Source: Nymphaea colorata
Lineage: Eukaryota; Streptophyta; Magnoliopsida; Nymphaeales; Nymphaeaceae
Assembly: GCF_008831285.2 (NCBI RefSeq)
Contig: NC_045139.1
Location: forward strand, 374,501-438,500
Direction of reading: 5' to 3'
Length of the DNA stretch: 64,000 nt
A program made the position numbers and the translations under genes. Of this stretch, positions 22,101 through 33,251 are shown piece after piece (the stretch's first letter is position 1; the number at the start of each line of letters is the position of its first letter). The notes under the pieces are model-generated. The model had not been told where the DNA came from, did no database searches, and saw nothing but the letters and a program-made list of their open reading frames with translations.

Positions 22101-24842
22101 CCCTACATTCAATGGTTACATTGCCGTATCAAATTCTGCAACTCTTAGTTATTTGCAGCTGGAACTTTTGGTGGTGCTGGAGGAGCATCTTTTGCCAACC
22201 TTTCCAGACTAACTGGCCAGAAGAAAAATCAATAGATCAAGTTGCTCCCTTCCTTCGCTTTGATTTCATATTAGTTCAGCCAAACTTCTTAGCTCAGGCC
22301 CAACAAGAACGGCAAAAAGGATCCTTCAGTTCTTTCCCAACTCTACCTCATGAATGGAAAATCAAGTGTGTCCATGGTAATCTTCTTACATTTGTGACCA
22401 TAAAGTGTCACCATGAAAGTAACGGAAACAAATACATAAATTTTTGAAAAAAAAAAACGAAAAGGAGATGCAGTAGAAAACATTGCTGAAGGAGATCATG
22501 AGTACAGAAACAATTGCAAAAGGAAGAAATCAATCCCCAGCAAGCAAGACACTCTGGTGAAACTGCCTAACAACGTGATGAACTCAAAAGTCAATATTTT
22601 CGCCATTCTTCCTCCCTCCCCCTAAAAACCATACATATAGAAGCAATTGGTTTTCTAACAGAAGGAATCTTGCAACTGACATCCATAAGAACAAATTTTG
22701 TCCTGCTATCTGGACTCATCGGCATTGTTGTCATCATCACCATCAGACTAAAGACAATAATGAATAATCAACACTAAGTATTCCACATCATGAATCATCC
22801 TCCTTAAATCCTTCATTTCTAAATCTATATAGTTGCAGTTTAATTTCAAACAGAAGAAAATACCATAGACCATCATCATCACCACCATCCAGCCTTAGCC
22901 ACACTGTATGGGTTTATCTCACGGTTGGAAGCACATACCTATCCAGTGATTAGTTTAGATATTCATTTAAAACATGGATAAAGTACTTTTAAGTTTCAAA
23001 CCATTTTTTTGCCTTGAAATGTCAAGGTCGTGGTTTGTTCTTTCCAAATCCTTGTCTATTATTCATTGCTTGCTAGACACTACATTATACCTTCATAACT
23101 GATTTTAGTAGATAGTTTGAGCAGACTCTTAACATTTGACATAGACACTACAATATAAGTTCATAATTGTCTTATTAGACAAATTTAGAGCAACTTCTCA
23201 ATATTTGTGTTTGGATGAAGCACCACAAGAACCGGAATAATTCAGAACTTAATCTAGCTGCAACATCCCTCAAGCCTGAAACTTCCCGACGTATAAAAGT
23301 TTACCTAATTTATAATTGTTGAATAAGTTCACACCTTATGAAATTCAGAACAACTGCAATCTTCGCAATGAAACCAAAGAAAGTTCATATTCCACCTATC
23401 TCCACAATAAACATATGAAATAAAATTTTTTAGAGTTCCATAATTGAACATACCAAAGCTTAATGACATAATTTTTTTGCATTCCTGCACGAAGTAACAT
23501 AGCAAATCTGGAATTACTGTCGACTTATTAGCTAAGAGACAACTGAAGCATCAAGCTTAAGGATTCTGGCCCCAAAATCCAAAAGATTTTATATGCTAAA
23601 CATTGTTGATTTTAACTATTGCGTAATACAGACTTCTTTTCCATCTTACAATTTTCCTCCACCAATAACATGCATATAAAGCACACTAGATACTGTGGTT
23701 ATTCCATGTGCCATGGAAACAGACACACTCAATCATGGGTTGCTAACTCAGTGTATAACTTGTCTCCTTAAGAATTTCAATTTTAAATAAAAATAAGCAC
23801 TTTACTCCAATTTGGGAGACCAAGAAGACTTAACAGAGACAGAGTTCTTTCTCTTAAAAGGCAAAAAACAGAACCTAAAGAACATAGAACTGAGCTGCCA
23901 AAATATCCCAACTCTGCATTGCAACAGCATACATCGTTTACGATGCCACCAGTTCTAAATCAGAATGTCTTTCCCCAGTTTTCACCTTAAAAAAAAGAAG
24001 GCTAGGGAAAAAAAAATAGCACATCAATATCACACTATATCAGTAACGTCTTCAATACATGGTGAAACTGATTATATATGTCGAACATACCGAGTGCAGC
24101 TGAAAAATGTCCAACATTGTGAATTGATCTCTATCAGCTTCTGAATCAAGGCATACTCTCCAAGTGTAATAAAAGCACTCAACTTTCTATCTTCAAAATA
24201 CTGAAGCTATTCAAATAAGTAACAGGTGCCACCATACTTTAATAACCCTGGAAGCATTACAGTATTTGTATATCAAGATTGTTTTAGAACCTAATAAATC
24301 GCAACAAGCCCCACAGGGTAACCTGATTCAATCAATTCAAATTGCTCAAAGCTACGGTTATTCAGAATACCAAAACCACCTTGTTTTTCACCTCGAACAT
24401 CAAATAAGACTAAACAAAAAAATGGATCTAAATCATATTGGCCTGTCAAGCATCCGTCAACAATAGGCATCATAAACACGTCATACGCGAGCTCATCCTT
24501 GCAGTAAAACTCATGAGTTTGGAACGCAACCAGCAGTTTCTCTATCATCTGAAACTAAATACACCGAAAATAAAGAGGGCGCGCACCAACAATATTGAGC
24601 TGGGAATCAAAAAGCAAAGAAACTAACTATTTGATCAGCATCAAACATATCATGTAAATAAAAAAAAAATTGATAGTGACAAAGAATTTCATCATCATAA
24701 ACTATGATCTAAAACACCAAACCAACAATAAGGAAGGAAGATCTACTTCGTTCATATTAGCTCTTGCCAAAAGAGATACGCATACATCATAAACGCATGT
24801 TTTTTCGACAAAGTTTGCGATGTGGGCATCGCTTAATTCGCC
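19172..24842. other. Intergenic region between the second HIPP and TOM7
   Basis: No complete gene recognised. It contains the HIPP 3' UTR, the SINE-like element at 19913-20158, and generic AT-rich DNA. Two minus-strand stretches near 22.13-22.21 kb and 22.70-22.76 kb look like short terminal exons (acceptor-like site, then a short open frame with stop) but could not be tied to a family. The part nearest 24842 should include the TOM7 3' UTR. Confidence 0.5.
19913..20158 (-). mobile_element. tRNA-derived SINE-like element with target-site duplication
   Basis: Read on the minus strand, the block starts with a head containing GGTATAGCTGGTTGAGTCAG, which resembles an RNA polymerase III A box. A GGTTCTATTGTAAAGG B-box-like word follows about 35 bases later. 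The body is GC-richer than its surroundings and ends in a poly-A tail (poly-T at about 19922-19939 on the plus strand). It is flanked by ATACTAATCTT (19913-19923) and ATGCTAATCTT (20148-20158), an 11-bp direct repeat with one mismatch, as expected of a target-site duplication made by retroposition. The family name was not determined. Confidence 0.7.
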
Positions 24843-25067
24843 TCAAACAGGGCTTAACAGCTGGGAAAGCTGAGGCTTCGGTTCGGAGTTCATGCCAATG
24901 ATGATTATAAGAGGGATGAAACCATAGTGGGTAACAACTTTGGCCTTCTTCATCGTCCATGTAGTCCATTCCTTCACGAATTTTGCTGTCGATCTCTCCT
25001 CTGATCCTTTCAGAAACTTCGCAGACTTCCCCTTCCCCTTCCCTTTCGAAGAAACACGTGACGCCAT
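24843..25067 (-). CDS. TOM7: TOM7, small subunit of the mitochondrial outer-membrane translocase, 74 aa
   Basis: TOM7 is a tail-anchored helper subunit of the TOM complex, through which nuclear-encoded proteins enter mitochondria. The single-exon frame gives [14 protein letters not shown], a basic, Gly/Lys-rich start of about 20 residues. The conserved core follows, with [20 protein letters not shown] (about 33-52), a single membrane span [11 protein letters not shown] and the family-typical end [11 protein letters not shown]. Length and arrangement fit plant TOM7-1. The ATG is preceded by a (GA)n leader and a telo-box-like AAACCCTAA. The upstream gene on the other strand is also mitochondrial. 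Confidence 0.95.
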   Translation of the reverse strand: MASRVSSKGKGKGKSAKFLKGSEERSTAKFVKEWTTWTMKKAKVVTHYGFIPLIIIIGMNSEPKPQLSQLLSPV

Positions 25068-25986
25068 TTCTCTCTCGCTCTCTCTCTCTCTTTAGAAACC
25101 CTAAGAGGTGAAATCTTCGGAGCCCTTACCTTTATTTAAGCATTTCCTTTACCGGCTCCAATTCAAAACAATTTGGGCTGGGCATCGGACTGGATTGAAC
25201 CGTTTGACTGCTCATAATTCGGGTCGAAGGGGTCCGACCAAATTAAAATAAATAATATATTTTAATATTATAAATATAATTAATTATAATATATATATAT
25301 ATATAGACTTATTTAAACAAAATTAATAAAAAAACTAAGTTGACATGCCAAGCTGTATTGATTTGAACTAATGAGTTGCCCAATTTTTAGCAACAAGCCC
25401 AAGCCCAGGCCTCTAGGAAACATAGTTATTATGTGGTACCTTTATGTTTTAGAGAAATTACTGAAGCAATGGTTAAAATTTAGACCAGTAGCATATATAG
25501 GTATATGAGTATGAGCATAGTACTGATCGCCCATATATATTATATATATATGATAACCTTGCGTGTCGAACCAATGTTAGGACATGATATCCAAACTGAG
25601 CTTCAAATTTTAAATTTTCTTTTATAGGCTTCAGTTTACCTAACAGCAGATGAACATAAACGTCAGACAAAAAACCTACATTGGCGAGTTAAAAATGTGT
25701 TCACAATTTACCCGTCATGCAATTGTTCATTTGATCTAATAAAAGTTCAGAAAACGTTATAATTCTGCACCTGAAATCTTAGATTATTGATTTATGAAAT
25801 TAATGTGCGGGTTCGTGTCACAATTTGAAAAAGGCCGCTCCGTTTGTGGGATTAAAGATAAAATTTTCCTGAAAAATGAAAATTGTTTTCACAAATTCTC
25901 ATCATCTGCATAAGTTTCGGGCAGAATTGGGGGCGGAGCCAAAGTGAGTGCCTTTCTGCAGAGCCGGAGAGAGAGACGCGGGAACC
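25068..25986. promoter_or_regulatory. Divergent promoter region between TOM7 and the complex I subunit gene
   Basis: This 919-bp spacer separates two divergent genes. On the TOM7 side it holds a (CT)n run (about 25075-25091) and AAACCCTAA (telo-box, near 25096). Overlapping TGGGCT/TGGGCA site II-type words lie at 25174-25184, and two AGCCCA words (TGGGCT on the minus strand) at 25396-25407. Site II plus telo-box arrays are known from promoters of plant mitochondrial and ribosomal protein genes. The middle is very AT-rich, with (TA)n near 25290 and 25535. I saw no site II word close to the complex I gene, so shared control is not shown. Confidence 0.5.
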
Positions 25987-26335
25987 ATGGCGGGTGGAAT
26001 GCAAGTGAACAAGAACAAATTCATTGAAGACTGGAACGCAGCAAGGGAGAATCTTGAGCACAACTTCCGATGGACCCGCCGGAATCTGGCACTCGTCGGT
26101 ATCTTCGGCATCGCCGTCCCCATCCTCGTCTACAAGGGGATCATCAACGAATTCGTAAGGCCATCCAACCATTAATCTTTCTCTTCGATTTTTTCTGTCG
26201 CTGGGTGAACTAGTTCTGACACGTTTCTCCTTTTGGGTCGCTTCCCGGTCTTTGTTCTTCCATTTCTTCCTTTTTCAGAATATGCAGGATGAGGATGCGG
26301 GGAGACCCTACAGGAAGTTCGTCGGACAAAAATAG
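25987..26335 (+). CDS. Mitochondrial complex I accessory subunit, NDUFB4/B15-like, 74 aa
   Basis: This small one-span accessory subunit belongs to the membrane arm of NADH:ubiquinone oxidoreductase in the inner membrane. Exons 25987-26154 and 26279-26335 join in phase 0. The protein begins MAGGMQVNKNKFIEDWNAAR, continues RENLEHNFRWTRRN (about 20-33), then a hydrophobic span LALVGIFGIAVPILVYKGI (34-52), and ends with the exon 2 tail NMQDEDAGRPYRKFVGQK. Start, span and the DEDAGRP tail match the short plant protein annotated as the B15/NDUFB4 counterpart. If the intron is not removed, the frame reads on to a stop soon after the donor, giving a 62-aa form without the tail. Matching it to mammalian NDUFB4 is less certain than matching it to the plant family. 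Confidence 0.88.
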
Positions 26336-28339
26336 GGACAACAAATCTGTTTTTCTGTGTAATAATGATGGGGTTCTAGGTACATTTCGACTCCATGGTG
26401 CTCTTTGGAGTTCTTCTTTCTGATTCATATGGTTTTCTGGATGTTAATTTACTCTGGTCCTTTCCTATTTGATAATTTGCTTCACCGGCATGGAATGGGT
26501 TTCTGGTATCTATGTCCTTTTCATGACTGTGAACGGAGGTCAATTCCCATCTTGTATGTCAAAGGGATTTTGATGAAATGGTTATTAACCGTAAACAGTT
26601 CGCAAGCTAGGGTTTTTCGAACTGTAGAAACTAATGTCTACTCATTTTCCTGTGAGAACAAGTTTTGTCTATTCAAGTACTGATAGACTTCAAAATCACT
26701 TTCAACGATTTGTCCATTACTCGATGAGGAAGAAGACATCAGTCAGTGCTTTAAACTTTAAAGGGCTCACAACCTCATACCAAAGAAATTTTAATGGTGC
26801 ATTTTTTCTTAAGTTGTATTTATTGCAACATTTCCCAACTTGCGGAGGCTTTCATTTTGATGGATGGACTCAAGTAGTAAGATAATCACTCCAGGTTGTG
26901 CCACATCTAACGAGATTCTGTCTGATAGAGAGCTGGGATATCGGTAGTAGCTTGTGAAGCTAGAGTGCTTTTGGCTTCATGATTTCCGATCTCTCACCGA
27001 TACTGTTCTTCCTGCAAGTTACGATAAAACTTGTGTTCTACTTGAGGTGCATGAGTTTTAAGTTCTAACACATTGGCAACAGGATGGATCAAAAGGTGAT
27101 AAGTTGATGCTATATGGCGTTGGGAAATTGGATCAATTGAAGGGGCAGTAGCAGTACTATATGGTGAGAGTGTTTGAAGAGTAACATAGAGAAGAAAAAA
27201 ATGTTATGTTTTTTGTCGGTTTCCAGTTCCATGATTAAATACTCCTCCTGATCTGGGTGCATTTTGGAGCCGGTTGGCTCACCTATGATCCATCTCTTCA
27301 GCGTGGAGCCAGAAAGATCATCTTAAGGGTGGAGAGCACACCCATATTGGGCTCTATCATGGAGAAAGTTGCATTTAGGTTATTGGGTTGTTTGAAACAT
27401 AATTTGGTCATCCGGATTCCGGGTGTCATAATTGAATGATCTTGGTCTTGTTGAGAGTTAGAACCTAAGTTTGCAGAGAAATCAGTGGCTCTTACATTCC
27501 GCCATAGACTTGATAGAGGATATGGTAAGATGCAAATCTCTAAACTTCTATCATGAACTTGGTCTCTCATTGGGCTGTAGTATACTAGTGTGTGTCTAAG
27601 TAGGTTCAGGATGATATCGACATGGTTTTGAGTGGCTGAGTCTTCCTTTACGAGAGGAGATACGAGATTAAGAAGACACTTGGCATTTTGGGAAAAGCTG
27701 ATCTTCACATTGTGTTTCTATCTTTGGGTACAAGTTTATTATGACAAAAGTACAAGCGAAGTTTTGAGTCGGATGTATCTGCTTTATTCTAAACATAATA
27801 TGATTGCAACCTCTTAACCACATTCACGTGGCTGTTCTTACTTCTTAGACCAAGCGTGAAAACATGCTTGTAATTTCACGCCGTTGCAACCTTGCATGTT
27901 CTATTGCCACCAGTTCAACTGTTCAAGTACTAGCTATATGCGATGATCCGTTCCATTTCAATCTTTAAAATTTAAATTACGAAGAAAAAAAATGTAAGGA
28001 TTTAGTCTGATCAGAGCCCTTGCAGATCGGCTGTGTTGCTGTCCCTAGATCAACATGAAAAGATTGCTGGTGAATAGTTTCTCATATCATGTGTATTGCT
28101 GGAAACTTTAGTTTTCGTTGGGTAGGCTATTCAACTGTCATCTATTAAAATATGGCAATGCACATACTGCACAGTAATTGCTAATGGTTTTTCCTTTCCC
28201 TGTTTGTGGATTCAATTTTATAATGTAGAGATCACCTCAAAGATCTTTTAGAATGAAAATCTTAGGTTATGTCTAGAGTGATCTTTTGTGTAATAACTTG
28301 TTCAGAATTAGCTTCTCTTCAGTTTGGCTAATTGCAGTG

Positions 28340-29135
28340 CACCCCTATAGCGAGCTTCAATCCACACCTCAAAAAGGTTATGAACTAGGACTACCGATAG
28401 CATAGGACGTGATCATATATGCCCCTCAAGATTTCTCAACATCTTCAATATAGAATTGCTGTCAAGTCACTTTATTGCAATCTACTTTGAACATATGTCT
28501 TCACATGTTGGACCTTACATTTGACTGTTGTAACTTTGATACAATTATAATAGTTCAACTTAAAATTGATCCAAGACAACTGAAAAGTCCTTTAAAATTT
28601 CTCAAAATCTTCAATATAGGACTATTTTAAAGTCAGTTTCCCACACACTAGGGTTGCAATTCACTCTCCTTAAGAAGCATGCTTCCTCACTTCTTGGATC
28701 TTAGATCCAGTTGACTTCTTAGTTTTGACGGATACCACTAACCCCACAGCTGACCTCATTTCACTGTAAACCAGGACAATCAACATGGACATATAAATTC
28801 TCAAGGTTTATCAAAAGCTTTAATGTTTGACTATTCTGAAATCTGTAGTCCTTTGCACACTTGAGGGGTAACAATTTACTTTAAGTAACAAGGGTACTTG
28901 TGTTGAACCTCAGGACCGAGTTTTGAATATGGTCTGTTACCACCTATTATAATCTGACCTAAACTAATGATTGCCTCATATTGTGTGTCTCATCTTTCCA
29001 TGTAGCCGATTACTCCAGTTCGCACCTCAAAAAAGCTATGAGCTAGGACAACTGACAATATCACAGACGAGTGTATGAGCCCCTGAACATTTTCCAAATT
29101 CTTCGTTATAGAACTATTTTCAAGTCCTTTCTTTC
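28340..29135. repeat. Degenerate repeat field (about 200-bp units)
   Basis: Three or four diverged units share ordered words: ACCTCAAAAAGGTTATGAACTAGG, then AAGATTTCTCAACATCTTCAATATAGAA, then TCAAGTC, CAATTCACT, CTTAGATCCA/CTCAGGACC, and a GATACCACTA-like end. Clear starts of the first two words are at about 28362/29026 and 28430/28598. The order resembles the block in IPK1 intron 2 (2860-3165), suggesting fragments of one retroelement family. Borders are approximate. Confidence 0.5.
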
Positions 29136-30312
29136 ACATGGTTTCTTTCTGTTTGTTAAGCCTGTCTTTTCTCCCCTTGATATGTGCATAACTTTTGATA
29201 TTTGAAATTTTATACTGGTTTAAAGATTCAAACCCAAAATGTTTCCTATTGCCTCGTTTTAGTGGACCAATAAGTTTATCAAAATGACAAAATAAAAGAA
29301 AAGTTTCTGCGGTATAGTGTATTGACCTTGCCTAAGTCAAGTTAAGTGTTAAATCCCTTCAGGACTTCTCAATTGACCTTGTCAGCTAACTCAAGTTAGT
29401 GTTAAATCCCCTTCAAGAGGACCTGTCAAATTGTAGTTTGCTCTCAACGCCAAGGCCGTTCAAAGGAGGTCCAAATGATTGTGATAGCGCAACGTGAAAT
29501 ACTTAAATTTGTTATCTCAACTGGCATGGAATGATGGAACTTCTACATAAATAAGAAAGTCTCATCAAGTCCTGAACTGATGAAGGTTATAAGGTGATAT
29601 GTTCGGAAAGAGCCATGAGAATTAGGATAAGCAGAGGAGAACAGAAGCCAAGGATTAGAATGAGCATATGACTCTTAACTGCTAACAGTACACCCACCCA
29701 TGAGAATATGTTGTATCAGATGTGAACAAGATGACTAGTGACTTCTCTGGGATGATCATTTGTTGCTACCGCAGCATGTTCTGCGCAAAATGGAAATTCC
29801 TGACAGGGAAGGGATCAATCATTCATAATCAAATGACGCTACTTTTGACGGTGCTTGCTAATGAGTAAGAAGCAGTTGTTCAGTGAATGATATGAAAGAC
29901 CTCGGAGGTCATCATTTCTATTTCTCAGGGTGCATATGCTGAGATATTCCGAATATTGGGTGTACCGATAATTACGCCTTGTTCTATGGCGAGTTTCAAG
30001 CGTGAATTTTTTAAATTGGACGATTCCTAGATTTGTATCGGTCGTCCAGGACTACAGGTATCCAGTTTCTCTCTATTTGTGCATCACAAAGATGACGCGT
30101 TGTGATCTTGATCCTTTCGTAACCATTGCTTTTATTGTGATAAAATGTGTGTTGCTTAGAGCTCCCCACGTTCAATATACTGTGAAAAGTTATCGATTTA
30201 ACACTTGCTTTCCCTACAGTGAAGTTAATTGTCATTTAAAAATGAGAGAAGCATTCAGATGGTCGTTCAAGTAGAAGAGAATTGTGTGAACCTTTTGTAA
30301 ATTAAAACGCGT

Positions 30313-30628
30313 AAATTGATATTTTGTGTGGTCTCATAAACGGCTAGAATATGGATAGGATTCTCCTCGTTATGAGAATCCGATTCATGCCTGTGCCTCA
30401 AATCTGCAAAAAGTAAACAAATTGTATACATTTCATTTTTTCAGCCAAATTCCTGGGTGAAAGAAGCCACAAATTGATATTTGGTGTGGTCTCATAAATG
30501 GCTAGAATATGGATAGGATTCTCCTCGTTATGAGAATCCGATTCATGCCTATGCCTCAAATCTGCAAAAAGTAAACAAATTGTATACATTTCATTTTTTC
30601 AGCCAAATTCCTGGGTGAAAGAAGCCAC
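30313..30628. repeat. 158-bp tandem duplication with an internal hairpin
   Basis: Copies 30313-30470 and 30471-30628 differ at only three or four positions by eye, so the duplication is recent. Each copy contains GGATTCTC-CTCGTTAT-GAGAATCC, an 8-bp perfect stem with an 8-base loop. No gene overlaps. Confidence 0.93.
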
Positions 30629-33070
30629 AAAAGTGGAGTTTGTCCGTTGAAACTTATGTCTGCTCGCGTCTTTTGGATGTGAAACGCTTACAAATGTGTA
30701 AATTCCGCCATCTTAAGCTGCGATTTTTCGACTGAATATAAAATTCTAGGCACCCCTGTGTAAGTTCTGCTCACCACCAATCCATACATTTGAACATTTC
30801 TTACAGATGTGGATAAATTTTCACTTGTCTAGTTTGAGCTAACTTGCGTAAGATTTTGATATATCTTAAGTGTGAGCTTTTATAGTTTAAGGGGTATGCA
30901 AAAGATCTCCATTGGCGCCTAACAAAATAAGATCTGACAGGGGCTTGTTCTGCTGGATTTGTTACCAAGTTACAACCTCAAGGAGTGAGGGAGTCATCCT
31001 TTTACAAGTAGAAGCAATTTCATCTTTAGAAGAGGATGGAGCACGGTCAAGTTCCTCTCGTGTTTTCTTTGAAGAGAAAAGCAAGAAGATCAGCAATTTA
31101 ATGAACTCACAGTTAGGCGTTGGTTTTAGTGTTTGTGTGCATTTATTTCTCTAAGTACATGCTTTGCAAAGCAATTCATGAGTCCAGAACTTGCTGCTTT
31201 CGATTGTCTTAGTTATGTTGGCAGTTCAGTTCAGCAACGAAAATCTTTTTTGGGTACACTCAGCTCTGTAGGATCATGTAGGCCGAAGATGACCAAACCT
31301 GACCTGATCTGACATCTGAGTAGCTTTTTTGTATTGATTGCTAGCGGTTAGCATGGACAGGAAAGAAACTGGGTCCTTTTTTCTTTGGCTTGCAAATTCT
31401 TGTTCGATCTTATAAAATTGGCTTGCAAATGGAATGGTGGATTCTCAGCTTGGCTGAACTTATATAATTTCGTTGGCTAGTGACTCGTGCTTTCCAACCA
31501 TTATCTACAGGACAGAACTGATGTAAAAATATCGTTTCCAAGTGTTTTCCCTCTAAAGCAAATAGATTGGTGTTCAGTTCTTGTTATTTGAAATAACAAT
31601 GCAGTCTCATGCAAATGAGCTCGCTGTTTGCTTCAATTTTTTCATGAGGATGACCCCAATTTAGCCGGCTGCAGAAAATAAGACAAACACAGGAAATTCG
31701 ATTTGTTGGGCTCGTTTTCCAGCACTTGTTACAGAGCATTATACTGACTGAACATCCCTCCCAACATAAACAACACAGAACATGCACAAGTGTTTGTGTG
31801 GGTGAATTTCTTCTTTTGAGTCTTCCACTTTGATATTATCTTGCAAGTGCCTGTTAATCGAAGTTGCATGTGTAAAGAATTATATGTATCGTCTCCCTTT
31901 GAGAGTGTCCGTGTGAAACATTTGACGAGACAATCAAGCCGCTGCTTCCTGGGAATCTGCTGAGGGAAGCTTTGTATTAGTGGCCGAGTCCCTCCCGTGT
32001 GGACGGACTTGCAGAAAAGGTCTCTTCCTCTCGGCTTCCTACACATAAAATCATGGAAAGGGTCAAAGGAGAAAAAGTAAGGAGGAAACTTGGGCACCAA
32101 CCGAAAGACACGAAGTCAAGTGGTCTGATCTCTGTGAAGGGTTCAAAAGTTTTCCTTTTTATGATTTCTAATGGAAAGACGCGTCGTCCCAGATGGAGTT
32201 TTGTCATATACTAGATCACGCTTACGTTGAATTTCTTCTTCCTGAAGGATGCTAAGCTCCTCACCGTTTATTCGGAAGGAATCATATGCTTCATTATGAG
32301 TACATTAGCCCCCAAAAGTTGTAGGCCTTATCTCGGATGCTCTTTACCTTTTCTTGATTTCGTGCAGGAGACGAATATGTACAAGAAAATGCAAGATGGA
32401 CTGCAACCAACCTACAATCATTCACAGAAAGGTGCCATCTAGAGACGCAATTCAAACATGCACGCCTTATCACCTCCTTCCTTACCATCTGCCAATACTT
32501 TTTTTCTTTTAAAGAAATCAACAACAAACACCACTCGTTTAACCTGCTCCTCACCGACTGACTTTTTTAATAAGCCGTTCTAACTCGATCGTGGGCGTAG
32601 CCAGGTGTGGATTCTAAAAGCACTTTTTATCTTTATATTAACATTTTTGAAAAAAAAAATTCTCATTTACATTTTAATGCCTCTTCAAATGTTATATGTA
32701 ATATCTTTCGTCTCTGCCCACCCTTACTGCGGAGTCAAGATAGGGTCTGCATAGACCCTGGCTTTGCCTCAAAATAATATTTCAAAGAATTTACATATAA
32801 ATTTTAAAAATTTTATTTAGTTTTATATAAAAAATTTGAAAAAAAATTTTGAATTCTACTTAAAATTTAAAAACTTTAATTCAATTTCGATTTCGATTGT
32901 GAAAAGTTTCTGGTTCCGTCACTCATAAAAGCTTTTTAGACTCCGCCCCTGCTACACGTTGGTTTCATCTTTTCGTCAAAATGGGCAGCTTAGTTTCTTC
33001 CTATTGGTTTCCTTCTCCTTCCCTCAGACGCCGAAAGACCGACTAAGCGACCTTGCATCCATCCCTCTCC

Positions 33071-33076
33071 TATAAG
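33071..33076 (+). promoter_or_regulatory. Candidate TATA box of the AATP1-like gene
   Basis: TATAAG after a C-rich run lies 181 bases before the ATG at 33252. Pyrimidine-rich CTTT repeats follow at about 33130-33150, as often seen in plant leaders. Confidence 0.45.
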
Positions 33077-33251
33077 AAGGTACTCGTTACTTCAGTCTGC
33101 ATGCGTCCTGGGAGCCTCCTTCAAGGCTAATCTCTTTCTTTCTTTCTCAACTGGCAAGTTTTTTGAGGAACTTGCTGCACAAAGAAAAAGATTGCTGTTC
33201 TTAGGTCGTGGTAGTCAAGTATCTCTTGCACCAAGTTTTGGCAAGCCGAGA

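Larger units (their letters stand above)
26336..33251. other. Long gene-poor region between the complex I subunit and the AATP1-like gene
   Basis: No gene recognised in about 6.9 kb. It holds the 3' UTR of the complex I gene, a field of degenerate repeats (28340-29135), a 158-bp tandem duplication (30313-30628), and scattered short frames on both strands with no domain signatures. The last few hundred bases contain AT-rich runs (near 32640-32880) and the promoter and leader of the next gene, with a TATA-like box at 33071. The longest frame here (27298-27708, minus) shows no family signature. Confidence 0.6.

Noticed and set aside
27298-27708. 136-codon minus-strand frame, longest in its region
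   Set aside because: It has no recognisable motif, no conserved start context and no neighbouring exons. A translated search would be needed to revive it.
33192-33251. 20-codon extension of the AATP1-like protein
   Set aside because: There is no ATG in it. It is the transcript leader that happens to be open.
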